Below, one piece after another: positions 1-7,732 of a DNA stretch of 40,693 bases. The stretch's first letter is position 1, and each line of letters opens with the position of its first letter. Below the pieces are notes generated by a model. The model was not told the DNA's origin and made no database searches. It was given only the letters and a program-made list of their open reading frames with translations. Origin of the DNA: Ectopseudomonas oleovorans (GTDB lineage Bacteria > Pseudomonadota > Gammaproteobacteria > Pseudomonadales > Pseudomonadaceae); assembly GCF_003052605.1 (NCBI RefSeq), contig NZ_QASO01000102.1, positions 1 to 40,693 on the forward strand, in the 5' to 3' direction. The translations under genes were made by a program, and so were the position numbers.

Positions 1-101
1 TCGACATGCCGCAGCAACAGATCATTGCGGCGGCGTTGCAGCAGATTCACGGTAAAGAACCAGCTCGCCCCCGGCGCGAAAGCACGGCGATAGTTCGGCA
101 T
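1..101 (-). CDS. REP-associated tyrosine transposase (RAYT), 5' end only
   Basis: Only the first 33 codons are in the window; the gene runs off the left edge. The ATG is at 101-99 on the minus strand, preceded by a strong GGAGG ribosome site. The visible protein begins MPNYRRAFAPGASWFFTVNL and continues with an arginine-rich stretch and NDLLLRHV, which I recognise as the N terminus of the TnpA_REP / Y1-transposase-like family. Members of this family are single-strand DNA transposases that act on REP hairpins and are usually bracketed by them. Here two REP-like sequences lie directly upstream (183-214 and 311-340), which fits. The HUH and tyrosine catalytic motifs lie outside the window, so activity cannot be judged. 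Confidence 0.75.
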   Translation of the reverse strand, partial: MPNYRRAFAPGASWFFTVNLLQRRRNDLLLRHV

Positions 102-182
102 CCTTGCCCCTCCAGAAACACCAAAAGGTCAAGCCTAGACGGCCACGGAAATAGCTCAAGCCCCGGCAACATCAGGTAACCC

Positions 183-214
183 GTAGGGCGCATTAGCCGC
201 AGGCGTAATGCGCC
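183..214 (+). repeat. REP-like hairpin with GTAG head
   Basis: The element starts GTAGG and contains a hairpin with arms GGCGCATTA and TAATGCGCC. It lies 82 bp upstream of the RAYT start. GTAG-headed palindromes next to a RAYT gene are the classical REPtron arrangement. The intervening 102-182 holds no gene that I can support. Confidence 0.65.
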
Positions 215-310
215 GAACGAGAGCCGCACACCACAAACTCCAGAGAGCAAAACACCCCGCGCAAGGTAGGGCGTTCAGTGTTGCAATGGATATCGTGATT
301 CGCGGTGAAC

Positions 311-340
311 GACGGATTACGCTTCGCTAATCCATCCTAC
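311..340 (-). repeat. REP-like hairpin in inverted orientation
   Basis: Read on the minus strand it begins GTAGGATGGATTAGCG and ends with GTAATCC, so the arms GGATTA and TAATCC pair. It faces the 183-214 element, giving a BIME-like inverted pair between the RAYT start and the nucleotidyltransferase remnant. Confidence 0.6.
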
Positions 341-520
341 GGAGTTGATCCGCCTTACCGGGTTACGGAGTTGATCCGCCTTACCGGGTTGCACCAACAC
401 AGCCAGATCGAGGCCACGGTGCTTATCCGCCGTACCGTGTACTCGGCTACCAAAGGCATAGATCGACAGGAGGTCATCTAGCCGTGCACGCAACAGTTCG
501 ATCAGCACCGAATCATTCAT
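317..520 (-). pseudogene. MNT-type nucleotidyltransferase (antitoxin-like), truncated remnant
   Basis: The ATG at 520 gives MNDSVLIELLRARLDDL, then AFGSRVHGTADKH and LDLAVLV. This matches the first half of minimal nucleotidyltransferases of the MntA antitoxin type, whose signature is GS-x10-DxD. Two faults are visible. The first catalytic Asp of the expected SDLDLAV is replaced by Gly (RGLDLAV). The protein is also cut about 35 residues later, where REP and tandem-repeat sequence supplies the remaining codons, so the third metal-binding Asp is missing. No HEPN toxin partner is seen beside it. I infer an inactive relic of an MNT/HEPN-type gene disrupted by repeat insertion. A longer start at 568 is possible but lacks family support. 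Confidence 0.65.
339..390. repeat. Perfect 26-bp tandem duplication
   Basis: Positions 339-364 and 365-390 are identical, back-to-back copies of a 26-bp unit (ACGGAGTTGATCCGCC followed by TTACCGGGTT). The duplication lies at the broken 3' end of the nucleotidyltransferase remnant and touches the REP at 311-340. It may mark a replication-slippage or insertion scar. Confidence 0.85.
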
Positions 521-651
521 GATCAGCCTTTGCCTATCGATTGATCGGTCTATCCCAAACATCCTCAAGTTGCTCTGCCTAGACTACTCGCTCACAAAAT
601 CATAGTCGCTGATGGGGCAGGCATTGACTCAGCTTTTCCACTGACATGTAA

Positions 652-681
652 AAAAGCGCCCTGCATATGCAGGGCGCTTTT
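652..681 (-). terminator. Rho-independent terminator after pilA
   Basis: A perfect 30-nt palindrome: AAAAGCGCCCTGCAT and its complement, centred at 666/667. On the minus strand it ends in a run of T and lies 45 nt beyond the pilA stop. The flanking A and T runs could also let it work on the other strand. Confidence 0.85.
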
Positions 682-725
682 GAAGAGGAGTTTTAGGCTT
701 AACCTAAACCCGCAGTAAGAAAATA

Positions 726-1235
726 TTACCCTTCAGTGCAGTTGTTCGGACGAACAGAGGCAGGCAGGTTAGAGGTGCAGCTCCAGTTACCGTTGGCAAC
801 GGTATAGGTAAAGGTAACTTTCTTACCAGCAATTTGGTCATTAACGCCAGAACCAGCGTCTTTGAAAGTTGCGACCAAGGCGCAAGAAGTAGTGCCATTT
901 GCAGTAGCAACGATAGTATTAACGTACTTACCGCTGAGGGTGTAGCCGTTTGCATCATTGAGGGCGCCTGCAGGGCTACCAGCAACAGGAGGAGTAGCTG
1001 TAGGGTTAGCCGGCACTGCTGCTGCCGAGCTGCACGCAGTTGCGAGACCAGAGTTTCCAGCGATGTCGATCAGCGGAGTTTTAAGACCGCCCAGGAGGTT
1101 CATAGCCTCTGTGACTTGAGCACGAGCGGTGTAGTTCTGGTATTGCGGCAGGGCGATAGCGGCCAAAATACCAATGATCGCAACTACGATCATCAATTCG
1201 ATCAGGGTAAAACCCTTTTGCATTTGAGCTTTCAT
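726..1235 (-). CDS. pilA: Type IV major pilin PilA
   Basis: Encodes a 169-residue type IVa prepilin, the subunit of the pilus fibre. The leader MKAQMQKG ends in Gly, followed by the hydrophobic N-terminal helix [18 protein letters not shown] with the invariant Glu5; this is the site cut and methylated by PilD. Near the C terminus two cysteines 12 residues apart (in WSCTSN and PNNCTEG) form the expected disulfide loop. Two further cysteines lie in the middle of the globular domain. The start at 1235 was chosen because GGAGAG precedes it and the leader has the right length; an upstream in-frame extension to 1298 has no pilin character. The Ala/Thr/Gly-rich middle is typical of the variable pilin region. 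It is divergent from pilB and has a sigma-54-like promoter. Confidence 0.97.
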   Translation of the reverse strand: MKAQMQKGFTLIELMIVVAIIGILAAIALPQYQNYTARAQVTEAMNLLGGLKTPLIDIAGNSGLATACSSAAAVPANPTATPPVAGSPAGALNDANGYTLSGKYVNTIVATANGTTSCALVATFKDAGSGVNDQIAGKKVTFTYTVANGNWSCTSNLPASVRPNNCTEG

Positions 1236-1281
1236 GATTCTCTCCGAAATTGAACAGGCCCATTGACCTGACAGGAAGGGA

Positions 1282-1298
1282 AGCACGAGACGTGCCAA
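1282..1298 (-). promoter_or_regulatory. Sigma-54 (RpoN) promoter of pilA
   Basis: The minus strand reads TTGGCACGTCTCGTGCT. GG and GC are separated by exactly 10 nt, as in the -24/-12 consensus TGGCACG-N4-TTGCA, with one mismatch. Initiation would fall near 1271, giving a leader of about 36 nt. pilA in P. aeruginosa is known to be RpoN/PilR dependent. I did not find a convincing PilR binding site by eye. Confidence 0.8.
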
Positions 1299-1403
1299 CT
1301 TCCAAAACCTCTCTTTTGCGGGCCTTTACCGAGCCACATGCACATACCGCAGCACAGCCCACGCCACTAACTGCCAATTTTCGTCACTCGCGAATGCACG
1401 GTT

Positions 1404-1419
1404 TGGCAGGCCACCTGCA
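1404..1419 (+). promoter_or_regulatory. Candidate sigma-54 promoter of pilBCD
   Basis: The plus strand reads TGGCAGGCCACCTGCA, with GG and GC separated by 10 nt as in the -24/-12 consensus. The predicted start near 1430 would leave about 28 nt before the pilB ATG at 1458, which has GGAG at 1448. A sigma-70-like alternative overlaps it (TTGGCA at 1403, TATAAG at 1427, 18-nt spacer), so which one operates is open. Confidence 0.5.
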
Positions 1420-1457
1420 ACTGGGCTATAAGGCAGGCATTGTGTGTGGAGCCCCCA

Positions 1458-3161
1458 ATGAACGAAAGCGTATCCCTCTCCGGCCTGGCCAAGCAGATGG
1501 TGCTGGCCGAGCTGCTGGACGAAAAAGCCGCTCAACAGGCACAGCTACAAGCACAGCGCAACAAGCTGTCGCTGGTCACCTATCTAGTGCAGAACAAGCT
1601 GGTAAAAAGTCGTGCATTGGCAGAACTAGCCTCGGAGCAGTTCGGCGTTTCCTTTCTCGACCTCAACAGCCTCGACAAGGAAAGCCAGCCACGTGACCTG
1701 ATCAGCGAGAAACTGGTACGCCAACATCGCGTGCTGCCGCTATGGCGTCGAGGTAACAAGCTGTTCGTTGCGCTTTCTGACCCGACCAATCACCAGGCCG
1801 TCACCGATGTGCAGTTCAGCACCGGCCTGACCACAGAAGCCATTTTGGTCGAGGACGACAAACTCGGCGATGCCATCGACAAGTTCTTCGACTCGGCCAA
1901 CAGCAGCATGGACGAGCTGGCAGACGTTGATCTGGATGGACTGGATGTCGAGGCGGTTGATGATGAGAAGTCGGTCGGCGAAGGTGGCGCCGATGCTGAC
2001 GATGCGCCGGTAGTACGTTTCGTCAACAAGATGCTGCTGGACGCCATCAAGGGCGGCTCATCGGACCTGCACTTCGAGCCCTACGAAAAAGCCTATCGGG
2101 TACGCTTTCGTACCGACGGTATCCTCCATGAAGTCGCGCGCCCACCCATTCAGCTTGCTCCACGCATCTCTGCCCGCCTCAAGGTGATGGCCGCGCTGGA
2201 TATTTCCGAACGGCGCAAGCCGCAGGACGGCCGGATCAAGATGAAAATCTCCAAGACCAAGGCCATCGATTTCCGCGTCAACACGCTCCCAACGCTCTGG
2301 GGCGAGAAGATCGTGATGCGGATTCTCGACCCTACTAGCGCGCAAATGGGCATCGATGCACTGGGCTACGAGGAGGAACAGAAAGAGCTGTATATGAACG
2401 CCCTGAAGCAACCCCAGGGCATGATTCTGGTCACCGGCCCCACTGGCTCGGGAAAGACGGTATCGCTCTATACCGGCCTGAACATCCTCAACACGCCTGA
2501 TGTGAACATCTCCACCGCCGAAGACCCGGTGGAGATCAACCTGGAGGGCATCAACCAGGTCAACGTCAACCCCAAACAGGGTATGGACTTCACCCAGGCG
2601 CTGCGCGCCTTCCTGCGTCAGGACCCGGATATCATCATGGTCGGTGAGATTCGAGACCTGGACACCGCCTCCATTGCCGTCAAGGCCGCACAGACCGGGC
2701 ATATGGTGATGTCCACCCTGCACACCAACAGCGCCGCGGAAACCCTGACCCGCCTGCGCAATATGGGCGTGCCTTCGTTCAATATCGCCACCTCGGTCAA
2801 CCTGATCATCGCCCAGCGTCTGGCGCGCAAGCTGTGCAACAGCTGCAAGAAGGAAGTGAACGTACCGCGTGAAACCCTGCTGGCCGAAGGCTTCCCCGAG
2901 GACAAGATCGGCACCTTCAAGATTTATGGCCCGGTGGGCTGTGAAAACTGCAAGGGTGGTTACAAAGGGCGTGTCGGTATTTATGAAGTGGTTAAAAACA
3001 CGCCCAACCTGCAGCGGATTATCATGGAGGAAGGCAACTCCATCGATATTGCCGCGCAGATGCGTAAAGACGGCTTTAATGACCTACGCACCTCCGCTTT
3101 GCTCAAGGCCATGCAAGGGGTCACCAGCCTTGAGGAAGTCAACCGCGTAACCAAGGATTAA
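1458..3161 (+). CDS. pilB: Type IV pilus extension ATPase PilB
   Basis: A 567-residue cytoplasmic GspE/PilB ATPase that powers pilin polymerisation. The N-terminal MshEN-type domain (about 1-150; MNESVSLSGLAKQMV) is followed by a variable acidic linker and the secretion ATPase domain. Walker A GPTGSGKT is at residues 327-334, followed by the Asp box STAEDPVE, the Walker B region IIMVGEIRD and the His box STLHTNSA. A tetracysteine zinc site is at C460, C463, C495 and C498. The length equals the family norm. ATG 1458 was chosen over an in-frame start at 1440 because the N terminus matches PilB and GGAG lies 6 nt upstream. pilC follows after 2 nt and pilD after that, so this is a pilBCD operon. 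N-terminal MshEN domains of some relatives bind c-di-GMP. Confidence 0.97.
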   Translation: MNESVSLSGLAKQMVLAELLDEKAAQQAQLQAQRNKLSLVTYLVQNKLVKSRALAELASEQFGVSFLDLNSLDKESQPRDLISEKLVRQHRVLPLWRRGNKLFVALSDPTNHQAVTDVQFSTGLTTEAILVEDDKLGDAIDKFFDSANSSMDELADVDLDGLDVEAVDDEKSVGEGGADADDAPVVRFVNKMLLDAIKGGSSDLHFEPYEKAYRVRFRTDGILHEVARPPIQLAPRISARLKVMAALDISERRKPQDGRIKMKISKTKAIDFRVNTLPTLWGEKIVMRILDPTSAQMGIDALGYEEEQKELYMNALKQPQGMILVTGPTGSGKTVSLYTGLNILNTPDVNISTAEDPVEINLEGINQVNVNPKQGMDFTQALRAFLRQDPDIIMVGEIRDLDTASIAVKAAQTGHMVMSTLHTNSAAETLTRLRNMGVPSFNIATSVNLIIAQRLARKLCNSCKKEVNVPRETLLAEGFPEDKIGTFKIYGPVGCENCKGGYKGRVGIYEVVKNTPNLQRIIMEEGNSIDIAAQMRKDGFNDLRTSALLKAMQGVTSLEEVNRVTKD

Positions 3162-3163
3162 CC

Positions 3164-4381
3164 ATGGCGGAAAAAGCTCTAAAAACCAGTGTGTTCACCT
3201 GGGAAGGCAAGAACAAAAGCGGTGCCGTCGTCAAGGGGGAGCTCAGCGGGCAGAACCCGTCCTTGGTCAAGGCGCAACTGCGCAAACAGGGGATCAATCC
3301 GACCAAAGTGCGCAAAAAGGGGGTGTCGCTCTTCAGCGCAGGCAAGAAGATCAAACCCATGGATATCGCCCTGTTTACCCGGCAGATGGCGACCATGATG
3401 AAAGCTGGCGTGCCACTGCTGCAGTCCTTCGACATCATCTCAGAGGGCTTCGACAACCCCAACATGCGCAAGCTGGTCGACGAGGTGAAGCAGGAGGTGG
3501 CTGCTGGTAACAGTTTTGCCGCCTCGCTGCGCAAGAAACCACAGTACTTCGATGAACTGTATTGCAACCTGGTTGAGTCTGGCGAACAGGCCGGCGCGCT
3601 GGAGAATCTGCTGGACCGAATCGCCACCTACAAAGAAAAGACCGAAGCGCTGAAGGCCAAGATCAAGAAGGCGATGAACTATCCAATCGCTGTTGTGGTG
3701 GTCGCCATCATCGTCTCAGCCATTTTGCTCATTAAAGTTGTACCGCAATTCGAGGAAGTTTTCGCCAACTTTGGCGCTGAACTACCTGCCTTTACGCTGA
3801 TGGTAATAGGCATATCGCAATTTCTTCAGGAGTGGTGGTTCATTTTTCTGATTGCAATCATCGCCGCTGCCTTTGCATTCAAAGAAGCGATGAAGCGCTC
3901 GCAGAAACTGCGCGACTCGGTTGACCGTGGCGTACTGAAACTGCCAATAGTCGGCGACATTCTTTACAAATCTGCGGTAGCCCGCTTCGCACGCACACTA
4001 TCAACGACTTTTGCCGCTGGCGTGCCACTGGTCGATGCGCTGGATTCGGTCTCCGGCGCCACCGGTAATGTGGTGTTCAAGAATGCGACCAACAAGATCA
4101 AGGCCGATGTCTCGACTGGTATGCAGCTTAACTTCTCAATGCGCACCACCGGTACCTTCCCCTCCATGGCTGTGCAGATGACCGCTATTGGCGAAGAATC
4201 GGGCTCGCTGGATGAGATGCTCGACAAGGTGGCCAGCTTCTATGAGGCCGAAGTGGACAATATGGTCGACGGCCTAACCAGCCTGATGGAGCCGATCATC
4301 ATGTCCGTGCTGGGCGTGCTGGTCGGTGGCCTTATCATCGCCATGTACCTGCCAATCTTCCAGTTGGGTGCCGTCGTTTAA
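3164..4381 (+). CDS. pilC: Type IV pilus inner-membrane platform protein PilC
   Basis: A 405-residue GspF/PilC family platform protein that couples the PilB and PilT ATPases to the pilin pool. Two tandem T2SSF domains are visible. The first begins near FTRQMATMMKAGVPLLQ and the second near FARTLSTTFAAGVPLVDAL, each carrying the GVPL repeat. Hydrophobic segments follow the first domain (AVVVVAIIVSAILLIKVVPQ and WFIFLIAIIAAAFAF), and a C-terminal membrane helix lies around IIMSVLGVLVGGLIIAMYLP. The start lies 2 nt after the pilB stop, which implies translational coupling. The stop codon is directly followed by the pilD ATG. Length and order match known pilBCD operons. Confidence 0.96.
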   Translation: MAEKALKTSVFTWEGKNKSGAVVKGELSGQNPSLVKAQLRKQGINPTKVRKKGVSLFSAGKKIKPMDIALFTRQMATMMKAGVPLLQSFDIISEGFDNPNMRKLVDEVKQEVAAGNSFAASLRKKPQYFDELYCNLVESGEQAGALENLLDRIATYKEKTEALKAKIKKAMNYPIAVVVVAIIVSAILLIKVVPQFEEVFANFGAELPAFTLMVIGISQFLQEWWFIFLIAIIAAAFAFKEAMKRSQKLRDSVDRGVLKLPIVGDILYKSAVARFARTLSTTFAAGVPLVDALDSVSGATGNVVFKNATNKIKADVSTGMQLNFSMRTTGTFPSMAVQMTAIGEESGSLDEMLDKVASFYEAEVDNMVDGLTSLMEPIIMSVLGVLVGGLIIAMYLPIFQLGAVV

Positions 4382-5251
4382 ATGCTCGTGATCGACTTCC
4401 TGGCCAGCCATGTGCTGGCCTTTGTTTTGTGTGTTTCGTTGCTGGGTTTGCTGGTCGGCAGCTTCCTCAATGTAGTGATCTACCGCCTACCGGTGATGCT
4501 GCAACGCGATTGGCAGAGCCAGGCACGCGAGGTGCTGGAGCTGCCGCCAGCACCGACCACTCAGACCTTCAATCTGATTCTGCCCAATTCCTGCTGCCCC
4601 AACTGCGGTCATGAGATTCGCCCCTGGGAGAACATCCCGGTCATCAGCTATTTGTTCCTGCGCGGCAAGTGTTCGAACTGCAAAACCCCGATCAGCAAGC
4701 GTTACCCCATCGTCGAACTGGCTTGCGGGCTGCTTTCAGGCTACGTCGCCTGGCATTTCGGCTTCACCTGGCAGGCTGGCGCCATGCTGGTGCTGGCCTG
4801 GGGGCTGCTGGCGATGAGCCTGATCGATGCCGACCACCAGTTGCTGCCCGATGTGCTGGTGCTGCCGCTGCTGTGGCTGGGCTTGATCGTCAATTACTAC
4901 GGATTGTTCACCAGCCTGGAAGATGCCCTGTGGGGCGCGATTGCCGGATACCTGAGCCTGTGGTCGGTGTATTGGCTGTTCAAGCTGATCACCGGCAAGG
5001 AAGGCATGGGTTACGGCGACTTCAAGCTGCTGGCCATGCTCGGCGCCTGGGGTGGCTGGCAGATTCTGCCGTTGACCATTCTGCTGTCGTCGCTGGTCGG
5101 CGCGGTCCTGGGGGTGATTCTGCTGCGCATGCGTGGCAGCGATTCCGGCACGCCGATTCCCTTCGGCCCTTATCTGGCGATTGCCGGGTGGATCGCTCTG
5201 CTGTGGGGCGATGTGATTACCGGCAGTTATCTGAAGTTCGCTGGGTTTTGA
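4382..5251 (+). CDS. pilD: Prepilin peptidase / N-methyltransferase PilD
   Basis: A 289-residue bifunctional aspartic prepilin peptidase that cleaves leaders after Gly and N-methylates the new Phe, for both pilins and type II secretion pseudopilins. The zinc-binding cytoplasmic loop carries C72, C75, C97 and C100. The catalytic aspartates are D149 (in SLIDADHQLLPD) and D213 (in the GYGDF motif), the same numbering I recall for P. aeruginosa PilD/XcpA. Several membrane helices surround them. The ATG follows the pilC stop with no gap. After the stop a 296-bp spacer filled with repeats separates it from coaE. The likely substrate in this window is PilA. Confidence 0.97.
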   Translation: MLVIDFLASHVLAFVLCVSLLGLLVGSFLNVVIYRLPVMLQRDWQSQAREVLELPPAPTTQTFNLILPNSCCPNCGHEIRPWENIPVISYLFLRGKCSNCKTPISKRYPIVELACGLLSGYVAWHFGFTWQAGAMLVLAWGLLAMSLIDADHQLLPDVLVLPLLWLGLIVNYYGLFTSLEDALWGAIAGYLSLWSVYWLFKLITGKEGMGYGDFKLLAMLGAWGGWQILPLTILLSSLVGAVLGVILLRMRGSDSGTPIPFGPYLAIAGWIALLWGDVITGSYLKFAGF

Positions 5252-5281
5252 GCCAAACAGCCACCCATAGTCGCCCAAGTT

Positions 5282-5361
5282 GTAGGAGCCCCGCCCCGGG
5301 GCGAAGTTTCTGGATCTAGCGCTGAACCTCAGAACCATTCGCCGCGGGGCGCGGCTCCTAC
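5282..5361. repeat. REP-type inverted pair (GTAGGAGC family)
   Basis: Begins GTAGGAGCCCCGCCCCGGGG and ends CGCGGCTCCTAC, so the outer 8 nt and inner GC blocks pair across a loop of about 32 nt. It is one of about ten members of this family in the window. Confidence 0.75.
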
Positions 5362-5387
5362 AGGGTTTGAGCTAACCCAGCGACACT

Positions 5388-5465
5388 CGTCACTCCCGCG
5401 AAGGCGGGAGTCCAGGAGTTATCCTGACTCCACGAGCTGGGTCCCCGCCTTCGCGGGGATGACGG
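5388..5465. repeat. Inverted pair of the CGTCACTCCCGCGAAGGCGGG type
   Basis: The left half has a hairpin CTCCCGCGAAGGCGGGAG at 5392-5409. The right half (5439-5465) has CCCCGCCTTCGCGGGG and ends GATGACGG, an inverted partner of the left end. The two repeat pairs fill most of the pilD-coaE gap; no other gene is seen there. Confidence 0.75.
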
Positions 5466-5547
5466 ATCGCGGTACACGCGGTTCGCATCATCCAGCAATC
5501 CCCCCTACAATCGCGGCCTTGAGCAGTAACGAGACCGCATTGGCGTT

Positions 5548-6156
5548 ATGAAACCCTGGATACTCGGCCTGACTGGTGGCATTGGCAGCGGCAAGAGCGC
5601 GGTGGCGCAAGGCTTTATCGAACGCGGCGTGCACGTGGTGGACGCCGATCATGCAGCGCGTTGGGTGGTCGAACCGGGGCGCCCGGCGCTGGCAAAGATT
5701 GTTGAGCACTTTGGTGCAGGCGTACTGCAAGCCAATGGCGAGTTGGACCGCGCCGCACTGCGCAAGCTGATATTTGCCGACTCCGAGCAGCGCCGCTGGC
5801 TGGAAAGCTTGCTGCACCCGCTGATCGGTCAGGAGATCGTTCAGGTGCTGGCGCGCGCAGAATCGCCCTATGCCATTCTGGTGTCGCCATTGCTGGTCGA
5901 GTCCGGCCAGCGGCAGATGACCCAACGCATATTGGTCGTCGACACGCCTGCCGAGTTGCAGGTGCAACGCACCATCGCGCGCGATCAGAGTTCGGAAGAA
6001 CAGGTTCGCGCCATCATGCAGGCCCAGGCCAGCCGCGAAGAGCGCCTGCGCCATGCTCACGACGTGCTGATCAATGATCGTGATATGGCCTGGCTGGACG
6101 CGGAGGTCGAGCGCCTGCACAACTTTTACCTGACCCTGCGCGGAGGCCAACCATGA
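5548..6156 (+). CDS. coaE: Dephospho-CoA kinase
   Basis: A 202-residue P-loop kinase catalysing the last step of coenzyme A synthesis, ATP-dependent phosphorylation of the 3'-hydroxyl of dephospho-CoA. The P-loop GGIGSGKS is at residues 10-17. The substrate-binding [10 protein letters not shown] follows near residue 35, then the lid region and the conserved HPLI segment ([13 protein letters not shown]). The start is fixed by the P-loop distance from the N terminus. The last four bases overlap the yacG start (ATGA), so the two are translationally coupled. The pilD-coaE-yacG order is the usual one in pseudomonads. Confidence 0.96.
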   Translation: MKPWILGLTGGIGSGKSAVAQGFIERGVHVVDADHAARWVVEPGRPALAKIVEHFGAGVLQANGELDRAALRKLIFADSEQRRWLESLLHPLIGQEIVQVLARAESPYAILVSPLLVESGQRQMTQRILVVDTPAELQVQRTIARDQSSEEQVRAIMQAQASREERLRHAHDVLINDRDMAWLDAEVERLHNFYLTLRGGQP

Positions 6157-6347
6157 CCATTACCGTTCAATGCCCAACCTGTAGCGCACCCGTCGAGTGG
6201 AAAGCCGAAAACACCTACCGCCCCTTCTGCTGCGAACGCTGCAAGCTGATCGATCTGGGCGCCTGGGCTGCCGAAGAGCATGCGATTCCCGGCAATGACC
6301 TGGAAGACGAGATGTTCAGCGGCGACCTGCCGACACGGCCACATTGA
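6153..6347 (+). CDS. yacG: DNA gyrase inhibitor YacG (zinc protein)
   Basis: A 64-residue protein of the YacG family, small zinc proteins that bind GyrB and inhibit gyrase. The zinc ligands are C7, C10, C26 and C30 (C-x2-C-x15-C-x3-C), followed by the conserved CKLIDLGAW segment and an acidic C-terminal tail. It overlaps the coaE stop by 4 nt. The length is normal for the family. Confidence 0.95.
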   Translation: MTITVQCPTCSAPVEWKAENTYRPFCCERCKLIDLGAWAAEEHAIPGNDLEDEMFSGDLPTRPH

Positions 6348-6433
6348 TTACAGGCCTGGAAAGAGCCGATTGGCTCGTCTCTCGCTACCACTCTTGGCGA
6401 CGAGGAAAGCATCGTGACTAGCGCAGCTTGTCC

Positions 6434-6492
6434 GTAGGAGCCCGCTTGCGGGCGATCAAGTACAAGAGCATCGCCAGCAAGCCGGCTCCTAC
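6434..6492. repeat. REP-type inverted pair (GTAGGAGC family)
   Basis: GTAGGAGCCCGCTTGCGGGC on the left and GCCAGCAAGCCGGCTCCTAC on the right, each a small hairpin, together forming a long inverted repeat. It lies between the convergent yacG and the small gene at 6511. Confidence 0.75.
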
Positions 6493-6510
6493 AGGTTGCT
6501 ATGCAGCTTT

Positions 6511-6726
6511 CTATGGCCGCATAAAAGCGTAGTCGCGGTCGTCGTCGAGGTTGTCGGCGAGAAACTGTAGCTCGTGCGCCAACTCCCGGGGATCACGCAG
6601 CGCCCTGCTCCGCTGTACGACCTCCGACAGCAGCGCACGCAGTGCCACAACAGGCTCATGACCCTGCACTTCGGCGTCATGCAAATCGTCCTGAACAGCG
6701 TTTCTTGCCCAGCTGTGAACACTCAT
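6511..6726 (-). CDS. Small conserved hypothetical protein, 71 residues
   Basis: The protein runs from MSVHSWARNAVQDDLHDAEV to a C-terminal NLDDDRDYAFMRP. It is charged and predicted largely helical, with no membrane segment, signal peptide or cysteine. I chose ATG 6726; an upstream in-frame start at 6813 adds 29 residues of low-complexity Arg-rich sequence and looks less likely. It lies downstream of, and on the same strand as, the CbiM-like gene, with about 100 nt between them. I recall a gene of similar size at this place in other pseudomonads but know no function for it. Confidence 0.6.
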   Translation of the reverse strand: MSVHSWARNAVQDDLHDAEVQGHEPVVALRALLSEVVQRSRALRDPRELAHELQFLADNLDDDRDYAFMRP

Positions 6727-6832
6727 CTCAAGTCTCTCGGAGGCGTTTCTCACAGCATGGCGGCAGGCCCGTTTCGGATATTGACGGGGATCAATCCGCT
6801 CGCTGCCATTCAATCGGCCAATACGGTCTCAT

Positions 6833-7522
6833 TCACTCACCGCGATCCCCCTCCTTCCAAGGCGCCTGCAGGTAGCGGCTGCGGTTGAAGGTTTCCAGCC
6901 AGTCCGGGTAGAACACCACCAGCGCGGTGACGATGGTGCCGTTGATAAAGGCCTCGGGGAACGCCACCAGCCACAGATAGCCGGCAAAGTCGTCCAGCCA
7001 GGGCGGCATGGGGAACAGCCCGTCCATCCACAACAACGCAAGGCCGCCGAGCAGCGTCATCAACGTCGCCAACGCTGCCGGAAAGAAACCGCAGAAGAAG
7101 ATGTAGACGAACAGGTTACGCGGCTGCGCGCGCTCTACACGGATTGCGCACACCTCGGTGACCAGCACCGGAATCAGCACCAGCAGCACGCCGTTGATGC
7201 CGAGCGAGGCCAGGTCCATGCGACCGATAGCCAGCAGGCCAAGCTGCGCCGCCAGGCCAGCCAACACGGCAAGTGGCCAATCGAGCAGCAGGGTTACGGC
7301 GGTCATACCGATGAAGTGGTAGGAAAGCCCGGAGTCGAAATCGCGGCGCACCAGCCACAGCAGAAACAGCGCGAGCATGGTGCCGAACAGCAGATGCTGG
7401 CGGCGCAGGTCACTGAACAGTTCGACCCAGGGCGCCCGTGTTATCGCCCAGAGCAGCGCCAGCCCGTAGACCAGCCAGCCGCCCAGCAAGGTGGAGAACG
7501 CCAGCAGGTTGGAAGCGATCAT
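6833..7522 (-). CDS. CbiM-like energy-coupling factor permease family membrane protein
   Basis: A 229-residue polytopic membrane protein with six to seven hydrophobic helices. The segment SYHFIGMTAVTLLLDWPLAV and the following ASLGINGVLLVLIPVLVTE resemble the CbiM/NikM S-component family (cobalt or nickel uptake). The canonical metal-binding N terminus (Met-His) of CbiM is not evident; the protein begins MIASNLLAFSTLLGG. No CbiQ or CbiO ATPase genes are adjacent, so a complete ECF transporter is not shown here and the substrate is unknown. The start at 7522 is the only reasonable one before the first helix. Confidence 0.75.
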   Translation of the reverse strand: MIASNLLAFSTLLGGWLVYGLALLWAITRAPWVELFSDLRRQHLLFGTMLALFLLWLVRRDFDSGLSYHFIGMTAVTLLLDWPLAVLAGLAAQLGLLAIGRMDLASLGINGVLLVLIPVLVTEVCAIRVERAQPRNLFVYIFFCGFFPAALATLMTLLGGLALLWMDGLFPMPPWLDDFAGYLWLVAFPEAFINGTIVTALVVFYPDWLETFNRSRYLQAPWKEGDRGE

Positions 7523-7732
7523 GCGCGCACACCCTCTCCTTCATTCATTGCCATGCCCGGCAGTCTACACCGGCACCCGGATTTGATTTTGCCGGCAGAG
7601 CAACTGCAATGGCGACTGCCCTGCCATTGATCGACAACAGACAACAAAGCCCAGCTGGATTTCCACACTCACCGGAGCGACTGGAGCTGCAGGCACTGGC
7701 ATGCGGGTAAGCGCTGCGGCTAAGCTTCAGAC

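Noticed and set aside
3..179. Plus-strand open frame at the left edge
   Set aside because: It is opposite the RAYT start, which has a strong ribosome site and recognisable sequence; the frame shows no family similarity.
5282..5465. CRISPR-like short repeats
   Set aside because: The repeats are inverted REP-type pairs, not regularly spaced direct repeats, and no cas genes are present.
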